Below, one piece after another: positions 8,603 through 14,139 of a stretch of 15,152 nt of DNA; positions within the stretch are counted from its first letter, which is position 1; every line of letters begins with the position of its first letter. Both the position numbers and the translations under genes were made by a program. The notes beneath the pieces were generated by a model that was not told where the DNA came from, did no database searches, and saw only the letters and a list, made by a program, of their open reading frames with translations. This DNA is from JBCCZC01 sp039188505. Its GTDB lineage: Bacteria; Pseudomonadota; Gammaproteobacteria; Xanthomonadales; SZUA-38. The stretch spans positions 1 to 15,152 of the forward strand of contig JBCCZC010000099.1 in assembly GCA_039188505.1 (NCBI GenBank), given 5' to 3'.

Positions 8603-9336
8603 GCCGTTTCCCCTGCGGGCAAGAAGACCCGGTCCGCGCGGAAGCCGCTGCCGGTGTGCGTGATCGCCGTTCCCTCGGCCCAGGGCGTGTCCCATTCGGG
8701 TTCCGGAACGGCCGTCGTCCAGAGGGTGCGATCCCGGGATTCGAGGACGACCGTGACCGGGCCGTCTGGGATCGGTCGATCGACCTGCAGCGACACGGCG
8801 TGGATGGCCGAACCGACGCTGGCGCATTCAACGAAGGCGGACAGGGCGTCGACGAGCACATCGGTGGCCGGCCAGGTCTTCGCGTCGGTGACGGTGGGAA
8901 CGTCGAGCTCCAGCTGCGGGGCCTGTTCGTCGATCGTGTACTCGGCGAGGATGGCCTCCATCTCGTCCCGCAGCGTTGCCTTGGGGAAGCGCAGCCCGTC
9001 CATCAGCGATCGAATCGACCGGCACGAGAGTCCGGCGGTCACGCACAGGTCCTCCGCGACGGTGGCGAGCTCTTCCTCTCCGCGAGCTTGCGCCATCGAG
9101 CGCAGCACGTCCGCGTTGAATGCGATCGCCGTGGCGAACTGGCCGATCTCGTCGTGGACCTGACGCGCCATGCTTCGCCGCAGCGAAATGCGAGAACCGA
9201 TCTCCCGCAGGAGTGCGGCTCGGAGGGCGGCGTGCCCGGTACTGTCTATGCCTGTCTTGTTCAAGGAATCCCAGACTGTCATGTCGTTTTTTCCATGCGA
9301 GGACGCATCGCTCCCCGCGTTGTCCATAGGTTTCAT
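8599..9336 (-). CDS. Histidine-kinase-like protein with a degenerate ATPase half
   Basis: A 245-aa soluble protein and first gene of the leftward operon. Residues 52-66 (LRRSMARQVHDEIGQ) match the HisKA_3 dimerisation/phosphoacceptor motif of NarX/DegS-type kinases, with H61 as the candidate phosphorylated His. A helical region continues to about 115. The following region stands where the ATPase domain should be, but the N-box position reads DALSAFVECASVG without the key Asn, and no DxGxG or GxG ATP-lid motif is seen before the C-terminus. It may be a phosphotransfer protein, a phosphatase or a pseudokinase for the adjacent response regulator (inference). There is no sensor or membrane domain. 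The start at 9336 has GGAG nine bases upstream; ATGs at 9327, 9282 and 9399 are alternatives. Confidence 0.75.
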   Translation of the reverse strand: MKPMDNAGSDASSHGKNDMTVWDSLNKTGIDSTGHAALRAALLREIGSRISLRRSMARQVHDEIGQFATAIAFNADVLRSMAQARGEEELATVAEDLCVTAGLSCRSIRSLMDGLRFPKATLRDEMEAILAEYTIDEQAPQLELDVPTVTDAKTWPATDVLVDALSAFVECASVGSAIHAVSLQVDRPIPDGPVTVVLESRDRTLWTTAVPEPEWDTPWAEGTAITHTGSGFRADRVFLPAGETA

Positions 9337-9373
9337 CTTCCGCTGCTCCGCAAACATCGTGACCTTGCACACA

Positions 9374-9385
9374 TCACCATGGTGA
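9374..9385. repeat. Perfect 12-bp palindrome TCACCATGGTGA
   Basis: A perfect palindrome upstream of the kinase-like gene, probably within its leader. It could be an operator half or a chance palindrome. It lies 11 bases from the CCACTA repeat set. No known regulator consensus is claimed. Confidence 0.4.
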
Positions 9386-9395
9386 CTGGCGACAT

Positions 9396-9417
9396 CCACT
9401 ACTAGTGGAAGCCACTA
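9396..9417. promoter_or_regulatory. Three CCACTA half-sites, candidate operator
   Basis: CCACTA (9396-9401) and its inverse TAGTGG (9403-9408) form a 6-bp inverted repeat with one base between, and a third CCACTA follows at 9412-9417. The set overlaps the -10 and expected start of a possible leftward promoter. A dimeric regulator such as the NarL-type protein encoded in the leftward operon could bind here (inference). Confidence 0.45.
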
Positions 9418-9443
9418 TAGATTTATAAGCCCATGTTTCACAA
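9414..9443 (-). promoter_or_regulatory. Possible sigma-70 promoter of the leftward operon
   Basis: Read on the minus strand, TTGTGA (9438-9443) is followed after 18 bases by TATAGT (9414-9419). The -10 box matches TATAAT at 5 of 6 positions and the -35 matches TTGACA at 4 of 6. It lies in the only AT-rich stretch of the window. Transcription would start near 9407, about 70 bases before the kinase-like start codon. Confidence 0.4.
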
Positions 9444-9472
9444 CGAAAAATTCGCGTTTTCGCGATTTTTCG
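9444..9472. promoter_or_regulatory. Inverted repeat between the two operons
   Basis: CGAAAAA (9444-9450) pairs with TTTTTCG (9466-9472) and TCGCG (9452-9456) pairs with CGCGA (9461-9465), with a TTTT loop and one bulged T at 9451: 12 base pairs in all. It abuts the possible leftward -35 box. Because it is nearly symmetric it could be an operator, or act in RNA in either direction. It is not followed by a T-tract, so it is not a classic terminator for plus-strand transcripts. Confidence 0.5.
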
Positions 9473-9578
9473 CAAATTGGACGGGGCGTCGGCGTTGTCC
9501 GTAGCATCAATCTCGCCGCTGAAGGCAGAGCCCCAGCATTGGGCGGGGTTCTTCGAAGCAACATTTGGAGATATCGCT

Positions 9579-9797
9579 ATGGCACAGGTCCAGAAGACGA
9601 CAGACTCGTCGAGCCTGGCGGAAGTCGTTGATCGCATCCTCGAGAAAGGGATCGTGATTGACGCGTTCGCCAAGGTGTCCCTCGTGGGCATCGAACTGCT
9701 CGCCGTCGAAGCACGCGTGGTGATCGCATCGGTTGAGACGTACCTCAAGTACGCCGAAGCCGTCGGGCTCACGTCCAGCGCTGCGATGCCGGCGTGA
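9579..9797 (+). CDS. gvpA: Gas vesicle shell protein GvpA
   Basis: This 72-aa protein is the main structural subunit that polymerises into the ribbed gas vesicle wall. It shows the GvpA core almost unchanged: SSLAEVVDRILEKGIVIDAF (11-30), then VSLVGIELLAVEARVVIAS (33-51) and VETYLKYAEAVGL (52-64). Length and sequence are normal for the family. The start at 9579 is preceded by GGAG eight bases upstream and matches the usual MA-x-V N-terminus; the open frame extends upstream to 9477, but that part is leader. It is the first gene of the gvp operon and is followed by a strong hairpin, consistent with separate high expression. I found no convincing plus-strand promoter; the best match is weak (TTGGAC at 9477, TAGCAT at 9502, spacing 19). 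Confidence 0.98.
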   Translation: MAQVQKTTDSSSLAEVVDRILEKGIVIDAFAKVSLVGIELLAVEARVVIASVETYLKYAEAVGLTSSAAMPA

Positions 9798-9804
9798 CCT
9801 TCGC

Positions 9805-9841
9805 TGGATACACCGGCGTGAGTCTCACGTCGGTGTATCCA
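9805..9841 (+). promoter_or_regulatory. Strong hairpin after gvpA
   Basis: TGGATACACCGGCGTGAG (9805-9822) pairs with CTCACGTCGGTGTATCCA (9824-9841). The 18-bp stem has one G-T pair, and in RNA the loop would open to a few bases. No T-run follows, so it is more likely an mRNA-stabilising or attenuating structure than a simple terminator. The nine bases CCGGCGTGA in the left arm (9813-9821) are also present over the gvpA stop codon (9789-9797), which allows an alternative pairing with the right arm. Confidence 0.75.
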
Positions 9842-9865
9842 CCGATTCCCTGAGGAGTGGCGAGC

Positions 9866-10372
9866 ATGGATAAACCAATCATTGGAATGCGCGAGAAGCT
9901 GGAGAACCTCCGGCGCGAGCGCGAAGGCGAGGTCGAGCGAATTCGCGAGGATTCGAGGGATCTCGTGCAGGAGATCATTGATGACCGCGACCAGATGCGC
10001 CGCGTCCTCGCCGAGGACGCCCAGGCGCTTGCCCGGGCGCTCGAGGTGATTCGCCCGGAGCTCGCGGAAGCGGTCATCCAATTGCAAAACGATCATCGGG
10101 AATCCCGGGAGGAGCGTTTCGCGAAGCTCCGCGAGGAGATCATGGAGACCATGGCCGCCGTGAGCAGTGAGGTGAACCGGGTGCAGAAGCAGACCCGTGG
10201 CGCCCAGGCCTACGGTTTCGTCGACGGCTCCTGGCATCTCCACGGCTCGCAGGCCGCCGAGCAGACCGTGGCCGCGAGCCCGCCGGAAGTGGCAAAAGCC
10301 AAGGCCCCGAAGCGCAAGCGGTCACGCAAGCGCTCCGATGCCGACTTCCTCGATGCGGAGTCGACCTCATGA
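9866..10372 (+). CDS. Coiled-coil protein in the gvpC position
   Basis: A 168-aa, strongly charged protein lying between gvpA and gvpN, where proteobacterial clusters such as that of Serratia carry gvpC. Residues 8-110 predict a long amphipathic helix or coiled coil with loosely repeated units of roughly 30-35 residues (around REKLENLRRERE, RDQMRRVLAED and REERFAKLREE), as expected for a GvpC that lies on the vesicle surface and strengthens it. The tail holds GFVDGSWHLHGS (117-128) and a Lys/Arg-rich stretch (144-156) not typical of classic cyanobacterial GvpC. I assign the role by position and structure, not by clear homology. ATG at 9866 has GGAG eight bases upstream; a GTG at 9857 in frame is less likely. 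Its stop overlaps gvpN by ATGA. Confidence 0.7.
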   Translation: MDKPIIGMREKLENLRREREGEVERIREDSRDLVQEIIDDRDQMRRVLAEDAQALARALEVIRPELAEAVIQLQNDHRESREERFAKLREEIMETMAAVSSEVNRVQKQTRGAQAYGFVDGSWHLHGSQAAEQTVAASPPEVAKAKAPKRKRSRKRSDADFLDAESTS

Positions 10373-11337
10373 GCGGCTCGAAGGTATCCGTCGCGCCGAG
10401 CGAGTCCTTCGTGGTCAACGACCGCATCCAGGCGATCGTCGACCGGGCCATGGCCTACCTGAAGGCTGGTTACCCGGTGCACCTTTCGGGCCCGACGGGA
10501 ACGGGGAAGACGACGCTGGCCTTCCACATTGCGAGCCAGCTCGCGCGACCCATCACGCTCCTGCAGGGTGATCACGCGCTGAGCAGCTCCGACCTCATCG
10601 GCAGCAACGACGGCTACCGGACGTCGCGCCTCGTGGACAACTACGTCCGTTCCGTCGTGAAGATGGAGGAAGAGAAGCGGACGATCTGGGTCGACAACCG
10701 CCTGACCACAGCCTGCCGGATGGGCCACACGCTCATCTATGACGAATTCAATCGCACCTGCCCGGAGGCCAACAATCCTCTGCTCAGCGTGTTTTCGGAG
10801 CGCATCCTCAACCTGCCGCCGGCCCGCGAAGGCGCCGAGAGCTATGTCGCGGTGCACAAGGGCTTCAGCGCCATCCTCACCTCGAACCCCGAGGAATATG
10901 CCGGTGTCCACGCGGCACCCGACGCCTTGCTGGATCGGGTCGTCACGATCCGACTCGATGCGGTAGACGAGGCAACGCGTCGCCAGATCATCGTGTCCCG
11001 GACGGGCGTCGGTGAAGATACGGCGGGCGCCATCGTGGATATCGTAGATGGCGTAGCCCAACGTCACCCGGATCACAAGAACAGGCCGACGCTGCGGGCG
11101 GGAATCGCAGCGGGTCGCGTCCTGCGCGCCGCAGGAAAGGAACCCGACCTGGCCGACGAATTCGTGGCCGGCGTCTTTGCCGACCTGTTCGGCATACCCG
11201 CAACAGACATTGCTGCGGCGATGAAGCCCGCGAAGCGAAAGAAGAAAACCAAGGCCGCGTCCCGGCGCCGTCCACGTGTGGTCGAGCCCGAGGAGCCGGC
11301 AGGCGATCTGAGCTGGCTGCAAGCGAGGGCGAACTGA
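10369..11337 (+). CDS. gvpN: Gas vesicle ATPase GvpN
   Basis: A 322-aa MoxR-type AAA+ ATPase needed for normal gas vesicle growth in the organisms studied. Walker A is GPTGTGKT (41-48), Walker B LIYDEF (122-127), and sensor-1/loop TSNPEEYAGVH (171-181), followed by PDALLDRVV (184-192), which carries the arginine expected at the subunit interface. These match GvpN closely. A C-terminal basic stretch (KPAKRKKKTKAASRRRPR) precedes a conserved-looking DLSWLQ end. The start overlaps the previous stop by ATGA. It probably acts in the cytoplasm on shell growth (family knowledge). Confidence 0.97.
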   Translation: MSGSKVSVAPSESFVVNDRIQAIVDRAMAYLKAGYPVHLSGPTGTGKTTLAFHIASQLARPITLLQGDHALSSSDLIGSNDGYRTSRLVDNYVRSVVKMEEEKRTIWVDNRLTTACRMGHTLIYDEFNRTCPEANNPLLSVFSERILNLPPAREGAESYVAVHKGFSAILTSNPEEYAGVHAAPDALLDRVVTIRLDAVDEATRRQIIVSRTGVGEDTAGAIVDIVDGVAQRHPDHKNRPTLRAGIAAGRVLRAAGKEPDLADEFVAGVFADLFGIPATDIAAAMKPAKRKKKTKAASRRRPRVVEPEEPAGDLSWLQARAN

Positions 11338-11339
11338 TC

Positions 11340-11621
11340 ATGAAACGCATCCGATCAACGGTTCCGCCGCTGACCTACGGTGGCACACGCGAGCGACTGT
11401 CCCGCCACGCAATTTATCTTCGACTGAGCCACCTCGAGATCGAGAAACGCCGGCGCGCCTCAGAGCTTGCGCTGGTCAAGCAACGGCTGGCGGCAATCAG
11501 TCAGCGGATGGCGACCCTGGGCGACGAGATCGACCATCTCAAGGCCCTGGAGTCCAGGGTTGACGAGTCGTTCGAGGTCGAGGAATACGAGTCACCCGAC
11601 GCGCTCAAGATCGAGTATTGA
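11340..11621 (+). CDS. Small coiled-coil gas vesicle accessory protein
   Basis: A 93-aa protein of a kind found in gvp clusters but with no firm domain name known to me. Its N-terminus is basic, followed by IYLRLSHLEIEKRRRASELA (25-44), then a continuous heptad-like helix up to about residue 75 and an acidic tail ending in IEY. It lies two bases after gvpN with GAGGG upstream. In Serratia a gene named gvpV follows gvpN; equivalence to that gene is possible by position but not shown by sequence here. It may be an adaptor in vesicle assembly (inference). Confidence 0.7.
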   Translation: MKRIRSTVPPLTYGGTRERLSRHAIYLRLSHLEIEKRRRASELALVKQRLAAISQRMATLGDEIDHLKALESRVDESFEVEEYESPDALKIEY

Positions 11622-11633
11622 GGAAACCAGACC

Positions 11634-11927
11634 ATGGAAGCAGCACTCGCAACAGCAGCCGGCAGCGGCGTCGCGTCGCTCGCAAATGTGCGCGCGAAGA
11701 TCGAGACGGAGATCGGCCAGATGGTCGGCGCCCGGGAGCTTCGCATCCTGTCGATGCGCAAGTCCTCCGAGGGCGGTTGGACCGCGCGCATCGAGGCCTT
11801 CGTGCGCGATCCGCAGCTGAGCATCAACAACCAGCTCGGCAACAAGGAGATCCTCGAGGTGAAGGTCTTCCAGGCGGAATTTGATTCCCAGGCCGAACTC
11901 ATCGGCTTCGACATGGAGGGCGCCTGA
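11634..11927 (+). CDS. GvpO-like gas vesicle protein
   Basis: A 97-aa protein whose C-terminal half fits the pattern of the GvpO family: a GGWTARIEAF segment (47-56), then KEILEVKVFQAEFDSQAELIGF (71-92), matching the W-x-x-x-x-E ... YEV-x-x-D-x-x-G-x-L-x-x-Y layout. It is a little shorter and less basic at the end than typical GvpO. GvpO is required for vesicle formation in haloarchaea, with an unclear mechanism. GAGG ten bases before the ATG supports the start. It sits between the coiled-coil protein and gvpF. The family call is moderate; it could be another short gvp accessory protein. Confidence 0.6.
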   Translation: MEAALATAAGSGVASLANVRAKIETEIGQMVGARELRILSMRKSSEGGWTARIEAFVRDPQLSINNQLGNKEILEVKVFQAEFDSQAELIGFDMEGA

Positions 11928-11929
11928 TC

Positions 11930-12667
11930 ATGGGCTACTTCGTATATGGCATGGTTCGCGGTGAGTCCGGACCGATCCCCGAGGGGCTCCTCGGCATCGA
12001 CGCGGAGCCCGTGAGCACGGTCGCGGCCGGCTCGGTGGCAGCGCTGGTTTCTCCCGTCGAGGACGAGGATATCCTCCCAATGCGGGCGCACCTCAAGGCC
12101 TTTCAGAGCGTGATTACGAGCACCGCGGCCAATAGCGACGTGCTCCCGGTCTCCTTCGGCCTCGTCGCTCGCGACGAAAGCCAGGTGGAGGAAGTACTGG
12201 CGGACAACGGCGAGGTGCTCGAGCGCGAACTCAGCCGTATTGGTGGCAAGGTCGAGTACACCTTGCGTCTGAATTTCGCGGGCGACAACGTGTTCGCCTG
12301 GTTCACCGAGCAGGATCCGCGCGTGCGTCGCCTCCGGGACAGCATGTTCGAGGGGGGCAGAGAGCCGACCCGGGACGAGAAGATCGCCCTTGGCCAGGCC
12401 TTCGAGGAAGCGCTCGAGGGTCGGCGCCAGGCCGAGAATGCCAGGCTGGCAGACGCGCTCGCCGACCTGACCGCCGAGATCAGCCCGGTGAGCTATGCGT
12501 CCGAGGCCGGCGTAGCCGCGCTTGCGCTCCTCGTTCCGCGCGAGAACCGGAATCTCCTGGACGCTCGGATCGACGAGATCGCCGCCCAGTACAGCGACGA
12601 CTTCATGTTCGAATTCACGGGGCCGTGGCCACCCTATAGCTTCATCGAACTCTCCCTGGCGATCTGA
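11930..12667 (+). CDS. gvpF: Gas vesicle protein GvpF/GvpL family
   Basis: A 245-aa member of the GvpF/GvpL family, minor proteins that contact GvpA and help start assembly. The N-terminal YFVYGMV (3-9), the central DVLPVSFGLVA (70-80) and the C-terminal hallmark FTGPWPPYSFIEL (229-241) are all present, and length is normal. A GGAGGG ribosome binding site lies nine bases before the ATG. Order F-G follows the usual layout. Only one F/L gene is seen; others may lie beyond the right edge. Confidence 0.95.
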   Translation: MGYFVYGMVRGESGPIPEGLLGIDAEPVSTVAAGSVAALVSPVEDEDILPMRAHLKAFQSVITSTAANSDVLPVSFGLVARDESQVEEVLADNGEVLERELSRIGGKVEYTLRLNFAGDNVFAWFTEQDPRVRRLRDSMFEGGREPTRDEKIALGQAFEEALEGRRQAENARLADALADLTAEISPVSYASEAGVAALALLVPRENRNLLDARIDEIAAQYSDDFMFEFTGPWPPYSFIELSLAI

Positions 12668-12668
12668 C

Positions 12669-12878
12669 ATGTTGGGGACCGGACTCGTGATGAAGCTCGC
12701 CCGCCAGATCGACACGGCGGTGAAGGACGAAATGGTCGCGGAGCAGGGCCGGATCATGGGCGAGCTGCAGCAGCTGCACCGCGCCGTCGAGACCGGCGAG
12801 ATGCAGGAGGACGTCTTCGAAGGCGCCGAGGCCAGGCTTCTCGTGCGCCTCAAGGAGCTCAAGGAGATGCAACGATGA
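12669..12878 (+). CDS. gvpG: Gas vesicle protein GvpG
   Basis: A 69-aa helical protein directly after gvpF. The layout fits GvpG: a short hydrophobic N-terminus (MLGTGLVMKLARQID), then a helix ending in ELQQLHRAVETGEMQEDVFE (32-51) and a Leu/Glu/Arg-rich end, resembling the family's LxxLxxxxxxGEIxEEEFE segment. The start at 12669 is one base after the gvpF stop and has no good ribosome binding site, so translation is probably coupled; an ATG at 12690 is an alternative. Its stop overlaps the next gene by ATGA. GvpG is a minor protein that interacts with GvpF/L-type proteins in haloarchaea. Confidence 0.88.
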   Translation: MLGTGLVMKLARQIDTAVKDEMVAEQGRIMGELQQLHRAVETGEMQEDVFEGAEARLLVRLKELKEMQR

Positions 12879-13051
12879 CCTCGCCGTCCAGCAACGTCTA
12901 CCTCAGCGACCTCATGGATCGCCTGCTCTCCGTGGGCGTCGTGGTTCGGGGTTCGCTGATCCTGACCATCGCCGACATCGAGCTCATCTATATCGACCTG
13001 GCGGTCATGCTCAGCTCCTTCGAGGCTGCTTTTGCGGAGCCGGGTGCATGA
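12875..13051 (+). CDS. gvpS: Short GvpA-family protein, GvpS-like
   Basis: A 58-aa member of the GvpA/J/S/M family. It reads DLMDRLLSVGVVVRGSLIL (12-30) followed by TIADIELIYIDLAVMLSSFE (31-50), close to the GvpS pattern IAGVDLVYLDLRVLISSVE recalled from Bacillus megaterium. It lacks the GvpA tail. It overlaps gvpG and gvpK by ATGA on both sides, and its place between gvpG and gvpK matches gvpS in B. megaterium (where gvpL lies before it). It is probably a minor nucleating or tip protein rather than the bulk shell (inference). Confidence 0.87.
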   Translation: MTSPSSNVYLSDLMDRLLSVGVVVRGSLILTIADIELIYIDLAVMLSSFEAAFAEPGA

Positions 13052-13356
13052 ACGCCTCGATCGAACAGGCCCTGGCCCAGGCAATGGGGAGTCGCAGCGA
13101 GACGGTCGCCCTGGACGGCGAAGGTACGGCTAACGGCCTTCTCAAGCTCGCCCTGACGATCGTGCGTTTCCTTCACGACGTGCTCGAGAAGCAGGCCGTC
13201 GCCCGGATGGAGTCGGGCAGTCTGACCGACGAGCAGATCGAAAAGGTTGGCACCTGCCTGATGAAACAGGCGCAGCAGATCTCGGCGCTGTGCAAGGAGC
13301 ACGGCATCGACCCCGACGAACTCGAACTCGACCTCGGCCCGCTGGGTCGCCTGTAA
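13048..13356 (+). CDS. gvpK: Gas vesicle protein GvpK
   Basis: A 102-aa helical protein with strong GvpK signatures: LLKLALTIVRFLHDVLEKQA (31-50), RMESGSLTDEQIEKVG (53-68) and DPDELELDLGPLGRL (88-102). GvpK is a conserved accessory protein needed for vesicle formation. The start overlaps the previous stop by ATGA and has GGAG eight bases upstream. Length is normal to slightly short. Gene order S-K-J is conserved with other bacterial clusters. Confidence 0.95.
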   Translation: MNASIEQALAQAMGSRSETVALDGEGTANGLLKLALTIVRFLHDVLEKQAVARMESGSLTDEQIEKVGTCLMKQAQQISALCKEHGIDPDELELDLGPLGRL

Positions 13357-13366
13357 GGAATCCTGC

Positions 13367-13678
13367 ATGAGCACCGCGCTGACGCACGCCACCAATTCCA
13401 CGTCCCTGGCGGATCTGCTCGAGCGGATCCTCGACAAGGGCATCGTCATTTCCGGTGATATCCGGATCAATCTCGTCGACGTCGAGCTCCTGTCGATCCA
13501 GATCCGCCTCATCGTGTGTTCGGTCGACCGGGCCAAGGAAATGGGCATCGACTGGTGGACCCGCGCGGAGTATCTCCGTGGAAGCCAACGACGCGAAACC
13601 CGGCAGATCGAGCACCTCGAGGACGAGATCGCCGACCTGAAGACACGGCTGGCCGCCGCGGAAGGGCTGCAGGCATGA
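13367..13678 (+). CDS. gvpJ: Gas vesicle protein GvpJ
   Basis: A 103-aa GvpA-family minor protein. SLADLLERILDKGIVISGDI (13-32) and VELLSIQIRLIVCSVDRAKE (39-58) then GIDWW (60-64) are typical of GvpJ and distinguish it from GvpA. The last 35 residues (RRETRQIEHLEDEIADLKTR) form a coiled coil, as in other GvpJ proteins. GvpJ is thought to take part in nucleation or at the tips of vesicles. GGA lies seven bases upstream of the ATG. Its stop overlaps gvpH by ATGA. Confidence 0.95.
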   Translation: MSTALTHATNSTSLADLLERILDKGIVISGDIRINLVDVELLSIQIRLIVCSVDRAKEMGIDWWTRAEYLRGSQRRETRQIEHLEDEIADLKTRLAAAEGLQA

Positions 13679-14139
13679 GCGGTAGGAGTGGCTTCGGTGA
13701 TCTATTGCGCGGTCTGTCTCGCCTGAGCGACGCCATCGGTGACGCAGTGGAGAACGGCGACGCGAAGGTCGACCGGAGCTTCAAGGTCCGTTCGCTCGAC
13801 GGATCCGACCTCGGTGAGGCCTTCGGGGAACTGAAGAGCAAGCTGAAGGAGAAAGCGGAGGAAGCCGACGAGGCAGCGGCACCGGCAACGGGTCTGATCG
13901 AGCTGGAACTCGAGGTCTTCGAAAGCGAGAGAGAGGTGCAGGTTCTGATCGACGAACCGCGCCTGCGGCCGACCTATATTCAGCTCGACGTCGCCGACGA
14001 CGTGCTGGTGGTCACGGCGACGAACGACGAGGGCGAGTACCGCGGCGAAGCCTTGCTCCCGCGGCCCCTCGCCATGCCAGGGGCGAGGGTCGAGACCCGC
14101 AACGGTATCCTGACGATTACCTGGTCGACCGATGGCTGA
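13675..14139 (+). CDS. gvpH: GvpH, Hsp20-like gas vesicle protein
   Basis: A 154-aa protein with a GvpH-type N-terminus (FGDLLRGLSRLSDAIGDAVE, 7-26), a Lys/Glu-rich helical middle (44-68) and an alpha-crystallin-like C-terminal region (about 74-152) ending NGILTITW, the usual end strand motif of small heat shock proteins. GvpH is known in haloarchaea as an Hsp20-like chaperone for other Gvp proteins. The start at 13675 overlaps gvpJ by ATGA. It overlaps the following CDC48 gene by eight bases, so the two chaperone-type genes are probably translated together. Confidence 0.9.
   Translation: MSGRSGFGDLLRGLSRLSDAIGDAVENGDAKVDRSFKVRSLDGSDLGEAFGELKSKLKEKAEEADEAAAPATGLIELELEVFESEREVQVLIDEPRLRPTYIQLDVADDVLVVTATNDEGEYRGEALLPRPLAMPGARVETRNGILTITWSTDG

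Noticed and set aside
6999..9163. Plus-strand open frames opposite the GGDEF-EAL, regulator and kinase-like genes
   Set aside because: The minus strand here encodes clear GGDEF, EAL and LuxR-type domains.
9444..9472. Rho-independent terminator reading of the intergenic inverted repeat
   Set aside because: The T-run is part of the stem, not a tail after it, and no gene ends nearby on the plus strand.
9524..9559. GG-N10-GC pairs that might be sigma-54 promoters for gvpA (9524-9537 and 9546-9559)
   Set aside because: Only the minimal GG/GC spacing is met; the rest of the TGGCAC-N5-TTGC consensus is poor and no enhancer-binding regulator is encoded in the window.
9477..9578. N-terminal extension of gvpA from an upstream ATG
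   Set aside because: GvpA proteins begin at the MA-x-V position, which has GGAG eight bases upstream; the upstream part is leader and lacks conservation with the family.
9374..10243. Minus-strand open frame covering gvpA and the control region
   Set aside because: gvpA is certain on the plus strand, and the product has no recognisable family.
11501..13084. Minus-strand 527-codon open frame opposite gvpF/gvpG/gvpS
   Set aside because: Real Gvp proteins are encoded on the plus strand over the whole interval.
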